42,621 nt of DNA, from the NCBI RefSeq assembly GCF_014700075.1, contig NZ_JACXBU010000020.1:1-42621 (forward strand), in the 5' to 3' direction. A model generated the notes under the pieces. The model did no database searches. It was given only the letters and a program-made list of their open reading frames with translations, and was not told where the DNA came from. The position numbers and the translations under genes are program-made. Shown piece by piece: positions 1 through 6,870 of the stretch; within the stretch, counting starts at the first letter, position 1; each line of letters begins with the position of its first letter. Source of the DNA: Pseudomonas sp. JM0905a (lineage in GTDB: Bacteria > Pseudomonadota > Gammaproteobacteria > Pseudomonadales > Pseudomonadaceae).

Positions 1-133
1 GCGTCACCTGGGCCAGCAGGCCGCGCTCGCGCAGCGCCGTGGCGAACAGCGCCGCCGCCCGCATCGGCCCCACGGTATGCGAACTGGAAGGGCCGATACC
101 GATCTTGAACAGGTCGAAAACGCTGATGGCCAT
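1..133 (-). CDS. L-serine dehydratase, N-terminal fragment (cut by window edge)
   Basis: Only the first 44 codons are present, read leftwards from an ATG at 133. The peptide begins [20 protein letters not shown] and continues [11 protein letters not shown], the characteristic start of bacterial single-chain iron-sulfur L-serine dehydratases (SdaA/SdaB), where the GPSSSHT segment belongs to the beta domain. The family deaminates L-serine to pyruvate and ammonia using a [4Fe-4S] cluster, in the cytoplasm. The cluster cysteines lie in the C-terminal half, outside the window. It is a separate gene from the serine dehydratase cut at the right edge, because both are on the minus strand and 42 kb apart. 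Upstream lies a 0.5-kb gap, so this is probably the first gene of its transcript. In relatives a serine dehydratase is often found with glyA1-soxBDAG, which would fit sarcosine, glycine and serine disposal; that linkage cannot be seen here. Confidence 0.88.
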   Translation of the reverse strand, partial: MAISVFDLFKIGIGPSSSHTVGPMRAAALFATALRERGLLAQVT

Positions 134-170
134 GCAGGTTCCCCGCTTGGAAGCAATTTGGGAGAGATGT

Positions 171-219
171 GTGGGGGCGAATTCATTCGCGAATCAGGCC
201 GCAGGCCTGTCCTGCAGGA
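171..219 (+). repeat. REP-like element, family A (single head)
   Basis: Starts GTGGGGGCGAATTCATTCGC and continues into GGCCGCAGGCCTG. This is the same head sequence found at 2723, 5751, 5872, 26444, 26626, 32177 and 40854. The GCGAATTCATTCGC core is a near-palindrome. Here the second, inverted head seen in the complete elements is missing. Confidence 0.75.
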
Positions 220-307
220 TTCTCCCGATCCGACCTCAACAGAATCTGTCCGTATCCGACCCGAAAATGTACGGGGCCACCGGCCTCGCCCACAGAAACC
301 GGGGATC

Positions 308-446
308 ATGCTGTGGATAAGCTGTAGAGCCACTGCCCGCCACCTTGCGCCACGCTGCTTGCAGCCGGATGGTCATTTCTTGAGCCATTTCAGGCATTTG
401 CCGAAATAGCTGCCCCCAGAATCTGTGCAGTGCACTGTGGATAAGG
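308..446. repeat. TGTGGA-bounded dispersed element, copy 1
   Basis: Begins with CTGTGGATAAGCTGTAGAGC (311-330) and ends with AATCTGTGCAGTGCACTGTGGATAAGG (read in two parts from about 420 to 446). The two ends each hold the DnaA-box-like TGTGGATAA (312-320 and 436-444), spaced about 124 bp apart. The copies at 2888-3043, 3127-3272 and 6675-6820 share the same order of end motifs with a diverged middle. Confidence 0.55.
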
Positions 447-645
447 TGTGTGTGTCGATGGCGAATGGCGGCGCCGCGGGACTTTCGAAGGGTTGATCGA
501 AAAACAATCAAATTAAACACGCAATTAAATTTTGTAACCCCTGCGGCGGCCATTCAAAGCGATTGGTATAACTGACAGCGTTCAAATAATGATCACTTCA
601 GAACCCGACACCCTGTTCCAGTCACTCCTCACGAGGCAGCCTGAC

Positions 646-1065
646 ATGACCGACACCCTGACCTACCGTGGCGCCGTCTATCCCTGGCACTGCGACCACA
701 TGGGCCACATGAACGTGATGTGGTACGTCGGCAAGTTCGACGAAGCCACCTGGCAACTCTTCACCCTGCTGGGCCTGGCGCCATCGCGGCTGCGCGAGGA
801 GAACGCGGGCATGGCGGCGGTGGAACAGCAGATCGAATACCGTCGCGAGCTGCATGCCGGCGACGTGGTGTCCATCCACTCCCAGGTGCTGGAGGTGAAG
901 GACAAGTCCATTCGCTTCCGTCACGAAATGCGCAACGACGAAACCGGCGAGATCGCCGCCGTCACCACCCTGGTGGGCATCCATCTGGATACCCGGGCGC
1001 GCAGGGCCCGCAGCTTTACGGCGGAGATCCGTGAACGCGCAGCCACTTGGCAACCCGTCGGCTGA
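646..1065 (+). CDS. Acyl-CoA thioesterase, hotdog (4-hydroxybenzoyl-CoA thioesterase-like)
   Basis: 139 residues starting MTDTLTYRGAVYPWHCDHMG. The segment WHCDHMGHMNVMWYVGKFDEA matches the catalytic helix region of the 4HBT/YbgC hotdog family, with the Asp-x-x-(G/N)-H-x-N pattern that positions the nucleophilic aspartate. Family members are small cytoplasmic thioesterases that hydrolyse acyl-CoA. The substrate cannot be read from the sequence. An in-frame ATG at 589 would add 19 residues, but the 646 start aligns with family N-termini and has a purine-rich GAGG about 10 bases upstream. It is distinct from the betainyl-CoA thioesterase CdhB near 22 kb. No operon partner: the next gene is convergent. 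Confidence 0.82.
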   Translation: MTDTLTYRGAVYPWHCDHMGHMNVMWYVGKFDEATWQLFTLLGLAPSRLREENAGMAAVEQQIEYRRELHAGDVVSIHSQVLEVKDKSIRFRHEMRNDETGEIAAVTTLVGIHLDTRARRARSFTAEIRERAATWQPVG

Positions 1066-1081
1066 CTGCTATCCCCACAAT

Positions 1082-1112
1082 GCGTGGACCGTCCTGTGGA
1101 CAACCTGTGAGA
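1082..1112 (+). repeat. Partial TGTGGA element (5' end motif only)
   Basis: GTGGACC (1084-1090), then CCTGTGGACAACCTGTGAGA. This matches the opening motif of the elements at 2888 and 6675, but no matching 3' end was found before the convergent gene. Confidence 0.45.
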
Positions 1113-1166
1113 TCGGCCCCGCAGCCCGCGTGATGCCTGGACCGCAGCCGATCGATCAAGAAATGC

Positions 1167-1469
1167 TCAGCCGTTCAGCTGACTCAGGCAGGATTGGGAA
1201 ACCTTGATCAAGCGCTGGTGGGTCTGTTCGGGCAGCGGGGTCTTCTGGGTCTTCAGGGCCTCCAGCTCGGCGCCGCTGAATTCACTGCTGACCCCATCGG
1301 CGGCGCAACTGCAGTAGCGCTGCAACTTGTCGACAGGAACATTGGCCTGGGCGCTGGTCTTGCACTCCTGCATGAAGTGTTCGCGCTCGCCAGTGGGCCA
1401 CTCGCCTGCTGCAGCCGGCAAACCGATAAGCATGGGGACGAAAAGGGCAATCAGGGTCGTATAACGCAT
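1167..1469 (-). CDS. Small secreted cysteine-containing protein, unknown function
   Basis: 100 residues. The N-terminus (MRYTTLIALFVPMLIGLPAAA, then GEW) is a clear Sec signal peptide with likely cleavage after AAA, giving an exported protein of about 79 residues. The mature part has four cysteines (ECK, YCSC, SCL), which suggests two disulfides in the periplasm. The CSC pair is followed by AADG, a pattern also found in small uncharacterised Pseudomonas exported proteins. The start at 1469 is fixed by a strong AAGGAGGAA ribosome binding site. A longer open frame upstream to 1697 has no such site and overlaps the start of the divergent threonine aldolase gene. I do not recognise a named family. 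Confidence 0.72.
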   Translation of the reverse strand: MRYTTLIALFVPMLIGLPAAAGEWPTGEREHFMQECKTSAQANVPVDKLQRYCSCAADGVSSEFSGAELEALKTQKTPLPEQTHQRLIKVSQSCLSQLNG

Positions 1470-1662
1470 GACATTTCCTCCTTCCGGATGAGGCGTGCTC
1501 TTGAGTTCTGAGGTGGCACCTGCGCGATGAGTTCCCCTGGTCGGACCACGCGCCGCTGACAGAAAAGGATGTCGCCGTAAGCGAATCCTGCAGCGGCAAC
1601 CTGGCGTACAGTTAGCCCCCATGCGCCTGTGCCTGCAGGCGAACGGACAAAAGGACCAGGAC

Positions 1663-2703
1663 ATGACCGACCAGACCCAGCAATTCGCCAGCGACAACTA
1701 CTCCGGCATCTGCCCGGAAGCCTGGGCCGCGATGGCCGAGGCCAATCGCGGCCATGAGCGCGCCTACGGCGAGGACCAGTGGACGGCCCGCGCCTCCGAC
1801 CACTTCCGCCAATTGTTCGAAACCGACTGCGAAGTCTTCTTCGCCTTCAACGGCACCGCAGCCAACTCCCTGGCCCTGGCCTCCCTGTGCCAGAGCTACC
1901 ACAGCGTGATCTGCTCGGAGACCGCCCACGTCGAAACCGATGAGTGCGGCGCGCCGGAGTTCTTCTCCAACGGTTCCAAGCTGCTGCTGGCCAAGACCGC
2001 CGACGGCAGGCTGACCCCCGACGCGATCCGCGAAATCGCCCTCAAGCGCCAGGACATCCACTATCCCAAGCCCCGCGTGGTCACCCTGACCCAAGCCACC
2101 GAAGTCGGCACTGTCTACCGCCCCGAGGAAGTCCGCGCCATCAGCCAGGTGTGCAAGGAGCTGGGCCTTAACCTGCACATGGACGGTGCGCGCTTCTCCA
2201 ACGCCTGTGCCTTCCTCGGCTGCTCGCCGGCCGAGCTGACCTGGAAGGCCGGAGTGGACGTGCTCTGTTTCGGCGGCACCAAGAACGGCATGGCAGTGGG
2301 CGAAGCCATCCTCTTCTTCAATCGCGACCTGGCCGAAGACTTCGACTACCGCTGCAAGCAGGCCGGACAGCTGGCCTCGAAGATGCGCTTCCTCGCCGCC
2401 CCCTGGGTCGGCCTGTTGCAGGATGACGCCTGGCTGCACTACGGCAACCACGCCAACGCCTGTGCACAACTACTGGCGGAGCTGGTGACCGACGTGCCCG
2501 GCGTCAGCCTGATGTTCCCGGTGGAAGCCAACGGCGTGTTCCTGCAGATGTCCGAGCCGGCCCTGGAGTTCCTGCGCGCCAAGGGCTGGCGCTTCTACAC
2601 ATTCATCGGCGCCGGCGGTGCGCGCTTCATGTGCTCCTGGGATACCGAGATGGACCGCGTGCGCGAACTGGCGGCGGACATCCGTGCGGCAATGGGGGCA
2701 TAA
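1663..2703 (+). CDS. ltaE: Low-specificity L-threonine aldolase
   Basis: 346 residues starting MTDQTQQFASDNYSGICPEA. A PLP-dependent aldolase that splits L-threonine or L-allo-threonine into glycine and acetaldehyde in the cytoplasm. The SDNYSG opening, the FFAFNGTAANSLAL segment, HMDGARFSNA with its PLP-contacting aspartate, and FGGTKNGM with the Schiff-base lysine at residue 207 are all visible. Lys207 and the length agree with the characterised Pseudomonas enzyme as I recall it. In P. aeruginosa the same gene (PA5413) also sits near gbcA/gbcB, which fits a role in the glycine pool fed by betaine breakdown. A start at 1621 is possible, but the 1663 start has AGGACCAGGAC just upstream. The gene appears monocistronic and is followed by a REP sequence. 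Confidence 0.92.
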   Translation: MTDQTQQFASDNYSGICPEAWAAMAEANRGHERAYGEDQWTARASDHFRQLFETDCEVFFAFNGTAANSLALASLCQSYHSVICSETAHVETDECGAPEFFSNGSKLLLAKTADGRLTPDAIREIALKRQDIHYPKPRVVTLTQATEVGTVYRPEEVRAISQVCKELGLNLHMDGARFSNACAFLGCSPAELTWKAGVDVLCFGGTKNGMAVGEAILFFNRDLAEDFDYRCKQAGQLASKMRFLAAPWVGLLQDDAWLHYGNHANACAQLLAELVTDVPGVSLMFPVEANGVFLQMSEPALEFLRAKGWRFYTFIGAGGARFMCSWDTEMDRVRELAADIRAAMGA

Positions 2704-2722
2704 CTCAGCGCCAGCAACCACT

Positions 2723-2766
2723 GTAGGGGCGAATTCATTCGCCAAGGGCAGCGCAGCTGCCCCGTA
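2723..2766 (+). repeat. REP-like element, family A (single head)
   Basis: GGGGCGAATTCATTCGCC followed by AAGGGCAGCGCAGCTGCCC, a second internal palindrome. Located 20 bp after the threonine aldolase stop, where it could protect the mRNA 3' end or attenuate read-through. Confidence 0.75.
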
Positions 2767-2887
2767 GGTCGCAGCGAGGCCCAACGCGCCCGGCATCAGC
2801 CGCGAAATGTTGGGTTTCGTTCCTCTACCCAACCTACAAGTGCCGCCCCTACGGTTATTTCTCCTTCCCCCGCCTTACCCCCGTTTT

Positions 2888-3043
2888 CCGTGGACCAACC
2901 TGTGGACAATCTGTAGAGCCTCGGCTGCGGCCCACGCCAGCCGCGGCCTCCCACCAGCTGGATACTTCCTGATCTATTTCAACAACTTGCCGATTTCCAC
3001 ACAAAATCTGTGTAGCGAAAGGTACACAAGCTGTGGAAAACCG
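2888..3043. repeat. TGTGGA-bounded dispersed element, copy 2
   Basis: Opens with CGTGGACCAACCTGTGGACA (2889-2908) and CTGTAGAGCC. It closes with AAATCTGTGTAGCG, then ACACAAGCTGTGGAAAACC. In between is TATTTCAACAACTTGCCGAT, which resembles the middle of copy 4 (6675-6820: TTTTTCAACGATTTCAGCGA). The shared middle indicates homologous copies rather than chance motif clusters. Confidence 0.55.
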
Positions 3044-3126
3044 CCTGCAGCCCCTGTCTCATCTGCGATACAGCATTCTGTTCATTTTTCAACCAACTCG
3101 CCCCAGCAGCTCGGTTACCCCCAATT

Positions 3127-3272
3127 AATGTGGATAACCCTGTGGAAAATCTGTTGATGCCGCTGTATAGCCGAAGCCGCGTCATTCCTGGCTTTCCACG
3201 AATTTCATGCACAAGAGAACCCGCTCGCCAAAAACTTGCGCACAAGAACCGTGAAAATCTCTGTGGAAAAAC
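3127..3272. repeat. TGTGGA-bounded dispersed element, copy 3
   Basis: Opens with ATGTGGATAACCCTGTGGAA (3128-3147) and closes with TTGCGCACAAGAACCGTGAA, then CTCTGTGGAAAAACC. The opening carries a strict-type DnaA box, TGTGGATAA (3129-3137). Length is about 146 bp, like the other copies. Confidence 0.5.
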
Positions 3273-3338
3273 CGTTGGCAAGTCGCCAACAGCCAGAATC
3301 CACGGCCTGTACAGCGCATCGTTCAATTATCGATCACC

Positions 3339-3374
3339 CGCCTTTTTCAGCCTCCAGGGGGCCTGAAAAAGGCG
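3339..3374. repeat. Perfect 12-bp inverted repeat
   Basis: CGCCTTTTTCAG (3339-3350) and CTGAAAAAGGCG (3363-3374) are exact inverted copies with a 12-nt loop. The homopolymer lies inside the arms, so it is not a standard intrinsic terminator. It lies about 215 bp upstream of the EF-G-like gene and could be a structured leader or a protein-binding site. Confidence 0.5.
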
Positions 3375-3588
3375 TTCAGCAGTGGAAAACCCGGCTTTTA
3401 CCCACAAAGCCAGTGGAACCTTCTGTGGACAAGCTGTACAGACAACTTGCAAGGCCAAGAATGGCGCAGGCTGCCGGAGTCCGCTCATTTTTCGAGCGAT
3501 ATCAATGAGTTGTGACCAGCCGCGAGCTTCCGGGGCAGCCATCGGGCGCCTGCCTATACTGGAAACACCCCAGCGCGCGGAGGTGCTC

Positions 3589-5634
3589 ATGGCGAACTAC
3601 TCGGTGGAATCCATTCGAACGGTCGCCCTGGTCGGCCATGGCGACAGCGGCAAGACCAGCCTGACCGAAGCCCTGCTGCACCGCAGTGGCGCCATTCCCA
3701 ATGCCGGAAGCCTTGAACGCGGCGACACCGTTTGCGACTTCGATCCGCTGGAGCGCGAGTACCGGCACTCCCTCGCCTCGGCCTTGGCGCATTGCAGCTA
3801 CGACGGCGCCGAGCTGAACCTGATCGACACCCCCGGCTACCCCGACTTCATCGGCCAATCCATCGCCGCGCTGGCCGCCGTGGAAACCGCGCTGGTGGTG
3901 GTCAACGCGCAGAATGGCATCGAACTCACCACCCGCCGCATGATGGCCATGGCCGCCGAGCGCGGGCTGTGCCGGATGCTGGTGGTGAACAAGATCGATG
4001 CCGAGCGCGTCGACCTCCCCGGCTTGCTCGCCAGCCTGCGCGAGGCCTTCGGCAAGGAAGTGCTGCCGCTGAATCTGCCGGCGGACAACGCCAGCCGCGT
4101 GGTGGACTGCTTCTTCGAGCCCGACGGCAAGGCCGACTTTTCCTCCGTGGCCGAAGCTCACCAGGCCCTGGTGGACCAGGTGGTGGAGGTGGACGAGGAG
4201 CTGATGGCGCGCTACCTGGAGCAAGGCGAGATCGCACCGGCGGAACTGCACGAGCCCTTCGAGCGGGCACTGCGCGAAGGGCATCTGATTCCCCTGTGCT
4301 TCACCTCCGCACGCACCGGCGCCGGAGTGGCGGAACTGCTGGACATCCTCGCGCGCCTGGCGCCCAACCCCACCGAGGGTAATCCACCGCTGTTCCTCAA
4401 AGGCGAGGGAGCGGAGGCCAAGGCCTTCCGCTCCCAACCGGACCCGCAGCAGCATGTGCTGGCCCATGTGTTCAAGGTGGTGATCGACCCTTTCGTGGGC
4501 AAGCTTGGCATCTTCCGCGTGCACCAAGGCACCCTGGTGCGGGACATGCAGCTGTTCGTCGGCGACGGCCGCAAGCCCTTCAAACTCGGCCACCTGCTGC
4601 GCCTGCAGGGCAAGCGCCATGAAGAGGTCACACGGCTGATCCCCGGAGACTTCGGTGCGCTGACCAAGGTCGACGAGGTGGAGTTCGATTCGGTGCTGCA
4701 CGACTCCCACGACGAAGACCAGATCCACCTCAGGCCGCTGGATTTCCCCGCGCCCATGCAGGGCCTGGCCATCGAGGCCAAGCGCCGGGGGGACGAGCAG
4801 CGCATCGCCGAAGTGCTGAGCCGGCTGCAGGCCGAAGACCCCTGCGTGAAGCTGGACTACCAGGCCTCTACTCAGGAGACGGTGCTACGCGGCATGGGCG
4901 AGCTGCACCTGCGCTACCTGCTGGACCGCATCACCGGGACCTACAAGCTGGAAGTGGAAACCCGCCCGCCCAAGGTGCCTTATCGCGAAGCCATCACCCG
5001 CCCCGCCGAAGGCCACAGCCGGCACAAGAAGCAGACCGGTGGCGCCGGGCAGTTCGGCGAAGTCTTCCTGCGCATCGAACCCCTGCCGCGCGGTGACGGC
5101 TTCGCCTTCACCGACGAAGTGAAGGGCGGCGTGATCCCGTCGCAGTTCATCCCCTCCGTGGAAAAGGGTGTGCGCTCGGTGCTGGCCTGCGGACCGCTGG
5201 CGGGATTGCCGGTGGCGGACGTCAAGGTCACGGTCTACGACGGCAAGCACCACCCGGTGGACTCCAAGGACATCGCCTTCCAGGCCGCCGGTCGCAAGGC
5301 CATGCTCGATGCCCTGCGCGCGGCCGGTGAAGTGGTACTGGAGCCGGTGGTCACAGTCGAAGTGACCGCGCCAGAAGCCAACCTGGGGGATATCACCACC
5401 GACCTCATCGGCCGTCGCGGCCAAGTGACCGGCACTGAATCCCTTTCCCAAGGCCTTGCGCTGGTCTTTGGCCAGGTGCCCCTGGCCGAACTGGACGGCT
5501 ACGCCGGCCGCCTCAAGGCCATCACCCAGGGCCACGGCGCCTTCAGTATGGTCCTCAGCCACTACAACACCGCCCCGCAGGACGTGCAGCAGAAGATGGC
5601 AGGGGCGTACAAGGCGGTGCAGGAGGAGGACTGA
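3589..5634 (+). CDS. Elongation factor G-like GTPase (EF-G2-type)
   Basis: 681 residues starting MANYSVESIRTVALVGHGDS. Five-domain EF-G architecture: P-loop GHGDSGKTS at residues 16-24, G3 DTPGYPDF, G4 NKID, G5 TSARTGAG, then EF-G domains II-V ending near YNTAPQDVQQKMAGAYKAVQ. The P-loop differs from canonical EF-G (AHIDAGKTT), and the switch I region reads LEREYRHSLAS instead of the usual RGITI. This points to the EF-G-like subfamily (related to FusA2-type proteins) rather than the main translocase. The canonical fusA is normally in the str operon, so this is a paralogue of uncertain role, perhaps in special translation or stress conditions. Start chosen at ATG 3589, preceded by GCGGAGG; an upstream open stretch to 3382 lies in repeat-rich DNA and lacks such a site. 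Confidence 0.85.
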   Translation: MANYSVESIRTVALVGHGDSGKTSLTEALLHRSGAIPNAGSLERGDTVCDFDPLEREYRHSLASALAHCSYDGAELNLIDTPGYPDFIGQSIAALAAVETALVVVNAQNGIELTTRRMMAMAAERGLCRMLVVNKIDAERVDLPGLLASLREAFGKEVLPLNLPADNASRVVDCFFEPDGKADFSSVAEAHQALVDQVVEVDEELMARYLEQGEIAPAELHEPFERALREGHLIPLCFTSARTGAGVAELLDILARLAPNPTEGNPPLFLKGEGAEAKAFRSQPDPQQHVLAHVFKVVIDPFVGKLGIFRVHQGTLVRDMQLFVGDGRKPFKLGHLLRLQGKRHEEVTRLIPGDFGALTKVDEVEFDSVLHDSHDEDQIHLRPLDFPAPMQGLAIEAKRRGDEQRIAEVLSRLQAEDPCVKLDYQASTQETVLRGMGELHLRYLLDRITGTYKLEVETRPPKVPYREAITRPAEGHSRHKKQTGGAGQFGEVFLRIEPLPRGDGFAFTDEVKGGVIPSQFIPSVEKGVRSVLACGPLAGLPVADVKVTVYDGKHHPVDSKDIAFQAAGRKAMLDALRAAGEVVLEPVVTVEVTAPEANLGDITTDLIGRRGQVTGTESLSQGLALVFGQVPLAELDGYAGRLKAITQGHGAFSMVLSHYNTAPQDVQQKMAGAYKAVQEED

Positions 5635-5667
5635 GGGGATTTCCTCGGTTATTGGCCTGTACACCAT

Positions 5668-5957
5668 GGGGGCAGCACCTGCAGGGCAGACCTCCGGCCT
5701 GCTTGGCGATTGAAATCACCCCTACAGGCACAGCGCCACCTGCATTCCTTGTGGGGGCGAACTTATTCGCAATGGGTAGCGCAGCTGCCCCGGAAATACT
5801 GCCAGGGGCAGGCCTGCGGCCTGCTTAGCGATTGAAATCGCCCCCACAGGCACAGCGCCACCTGCATTCCTTGTAGGGGCGAATTCATTCGCCAAGGGCA
5901 GCGCAGCTGCCCCCTGGAATCAGCAACTCGCACAGCGATTGAAATCGCCCCCACAAA
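5668..5957. repeat. Tandem array of family A REPINs
   Basis: Three two-headed elements in a row. The first is incomplete and ends CGATTGAAATCACCCCTACA at 5726. The second runs 5751-5848 and the third 5872-5955. The second and third begin G(T/A)GGGGGCGAA(T/C)T and end with the inverted head CGATTGAAATCGCCCCCACA. The two spacers are the same: GGCACAGCGCCACCTGCATT followed by CCTTG. The repeat unit is 122 bp, so the array probably grew by tandem duplication. It ends 14 bp before the stop of the convergent glutathione transferase gene and occupies the whole 3'-3' gap with the EF-G-like gene. Confidence 0.8.
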
Positions 5958-5970
5958 AGCAGGCACGGAC

Positions 5971-6576
5971 TCACACCAACCCCTCCACCTTCAGCGCCTC
6001 CTGCACGGCTGGTCGGGAAGCAACGCGGTCCTGGAATTCCAGGAGCTCCGAGCAGTCGGAAATATCCATCTTCAGGAACCCCGCCCAGTTGGCCACGGTG
6101 AACAGGTAAGCATCCGCCGCGGTAAAGTCGTTGCCGGTGAGGTACTGGCGGCCGCGCAACTGCTCCGAGGTCCATTGCAGGCGACGGTGGGCCATGCCGC
6201 TGTAGGTCGCCTTGGCCTTGTCATCCAGGGCGGGGTTGAACAGCGCCCCGAAGCTCTTGTGCACTTCGCTGTTGATGAACGCCTGCCATTCCATGACGCG
6301 GTAGCGCATCAGGGAGCCGGCGGCCGGCATCAGGTCGGTGCGGCCGGCCTGGTCGCACAGGTACTGGCAGATCACCGGTCCTTCGCTGAGGGACTGCCCG
6401 TTATCCAGCTCCAACAGGGGTACGTAGCCCTTGGGGTTGTTGCGGTAGTAGTCGTCACCGTGCGCGGTGGTGTGGGCACCCAGGTCGACCTTTTCCAGGT
6501 TGAAGGGCTTGCCGATCTCGCGCAGGACGATATGCACGGCAAGTGAGCAGGCTCCGGGGGAATAGAAGAGTTTCAT
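5971..6576 (-). CDS. gstA: Glutathione S-transferase, beta class (GstA-like)
   Basis: 201 residues starting MKLFYSPGACSLAVHIVLRE. Thioredoxin-like N-terminal domain (about 1-80) with Cys10 in SPGACS, the residue that marks bacterial beta-class enzymes, and the glutathione-contacting PKGYVPLLEL and LSEGPVICQYL segments. An all-alpha C-terminal domain (about 85-200) follows, with LTGNDFTAADAYLFTV near the hydrophobic core. These cytoplasmic enzymes conjugate or bind glutathione in detoxification. The ATG at 6576 has GAGGAG upstream. It stands alone, and its link to betaine metabolism is unclear; formaldehyde or other electrophile handling is only a guess. Confidence 0.88.
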   Translation of the reverse strand: MKLFYSPGACSLAVHIVLREIGKPFNLEKVDLGAHTTAHGDDYYRNNPKGYVPLLELDNGQSLSEGPVICQYLCDQAGRTDLMPAAGSLMRYRVMEWQAFINSEVHKSFGALFNPALDDKAKATYSGMAHRRLQWTSEQLRGRQYLTGNDFTAADAYLFTVANWAGFLKMDISDCSELLEFQDRVASRPAVQEALKVEGLV

Positions 6577-6674
6577 CGCATGGGCTCCTCTGGCAGGCCA
6601 CAGTTAGCCGGCGCAGGCAGCGCGCCGGCGGAGGGAGTCATCAGGACAAGCATAGTGGGGTTGCCCCCACGAAC

Positions 6675-6820
6675 AGTGGACCAGCCTGTGGAAAAGCTGT
6701 TCGTCCCCACTGCTCGCCCACGGCCTGCGGGACTTGCGGAGAATTGGCGATTTTTTCAACGATTTCAGCGAGTTGCGCACAGCATCTGTGCACCGCTGCA
6801 TCCACAAGCTGTGGATAGAT
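6675..6820. repeat. TGTGGA-bounded dispersed element, copy 4
   Basis: Opens with AGTGGACCAGCCTGTGGAAA (6675-6694) and GCTGTTCG. It closes with GCATCTGTGCACCGCTGCAT (6782-6801) and CCACAAGCTGTGGATAG. It fills most of the 294-bp gap between gbcB and the glutathione transferase gene. Same length and end-motif order as copies 1-3. Confidence 0.55.
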
Positions 6821-6870
6821 GGTGCCAGCCCGCGACTGGCGCGGGCTGGCGGGAGTTGCTCAGAAAACCA

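Larger units (their letters stand above)
134..645. other. Non-coding gap between serine dehydratase and thioesterase
   Basis: About 0.5 kb between divergent genes without a convincing coding frame. It holds a single REP-like sequence (171-219), a copy of the TGTGGA-bounded element (308-446), and an AT-rich stretch at about 497-537 that stands out from the GC-rich surroundings and probably carries promoter elements for one or both flanking genes. No -35/-10 pair with standard spacing could be assigned. Confidence 0.5.
2704..3588. other. 0.9-kb non-coding region rich in repeats and hairpins
   Basis: No credible gene on either strand. It contains a REP head (2723-2766), two full TGTGGA-bounded elements (2888-3043, 3127-3272), a further TGTGGACAAGCTGT motif (3424-3437), a small inverted repeat GTTGGC/GCCAAC (3274-3290), and a perfect 12-bp inverted repeat (3339-3374). 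It is the densest patch of DnaA-box-like TGTGGAnAA in the window: six copies in about 0.55 kb, all in the same orientation. Confidence 0.6.

Noticed and set aside
236-553. A minus-strand open frame of about 105 codons in the first gap.
   Set aside because: Runs through a TGTGGA element and a REP flank, with no ribosome binding site and no family resemblance.
2767-3588. A replication origin, because of many DnaA-box-like sequences.
   Set aside because: No dnaA, dnaN, gidA or rpmH genes nearby, no clear AT-rich unwinding region, and the boxes are tied to a dispersed repeat. Kept as a repeat or titration-site hypothesis only.
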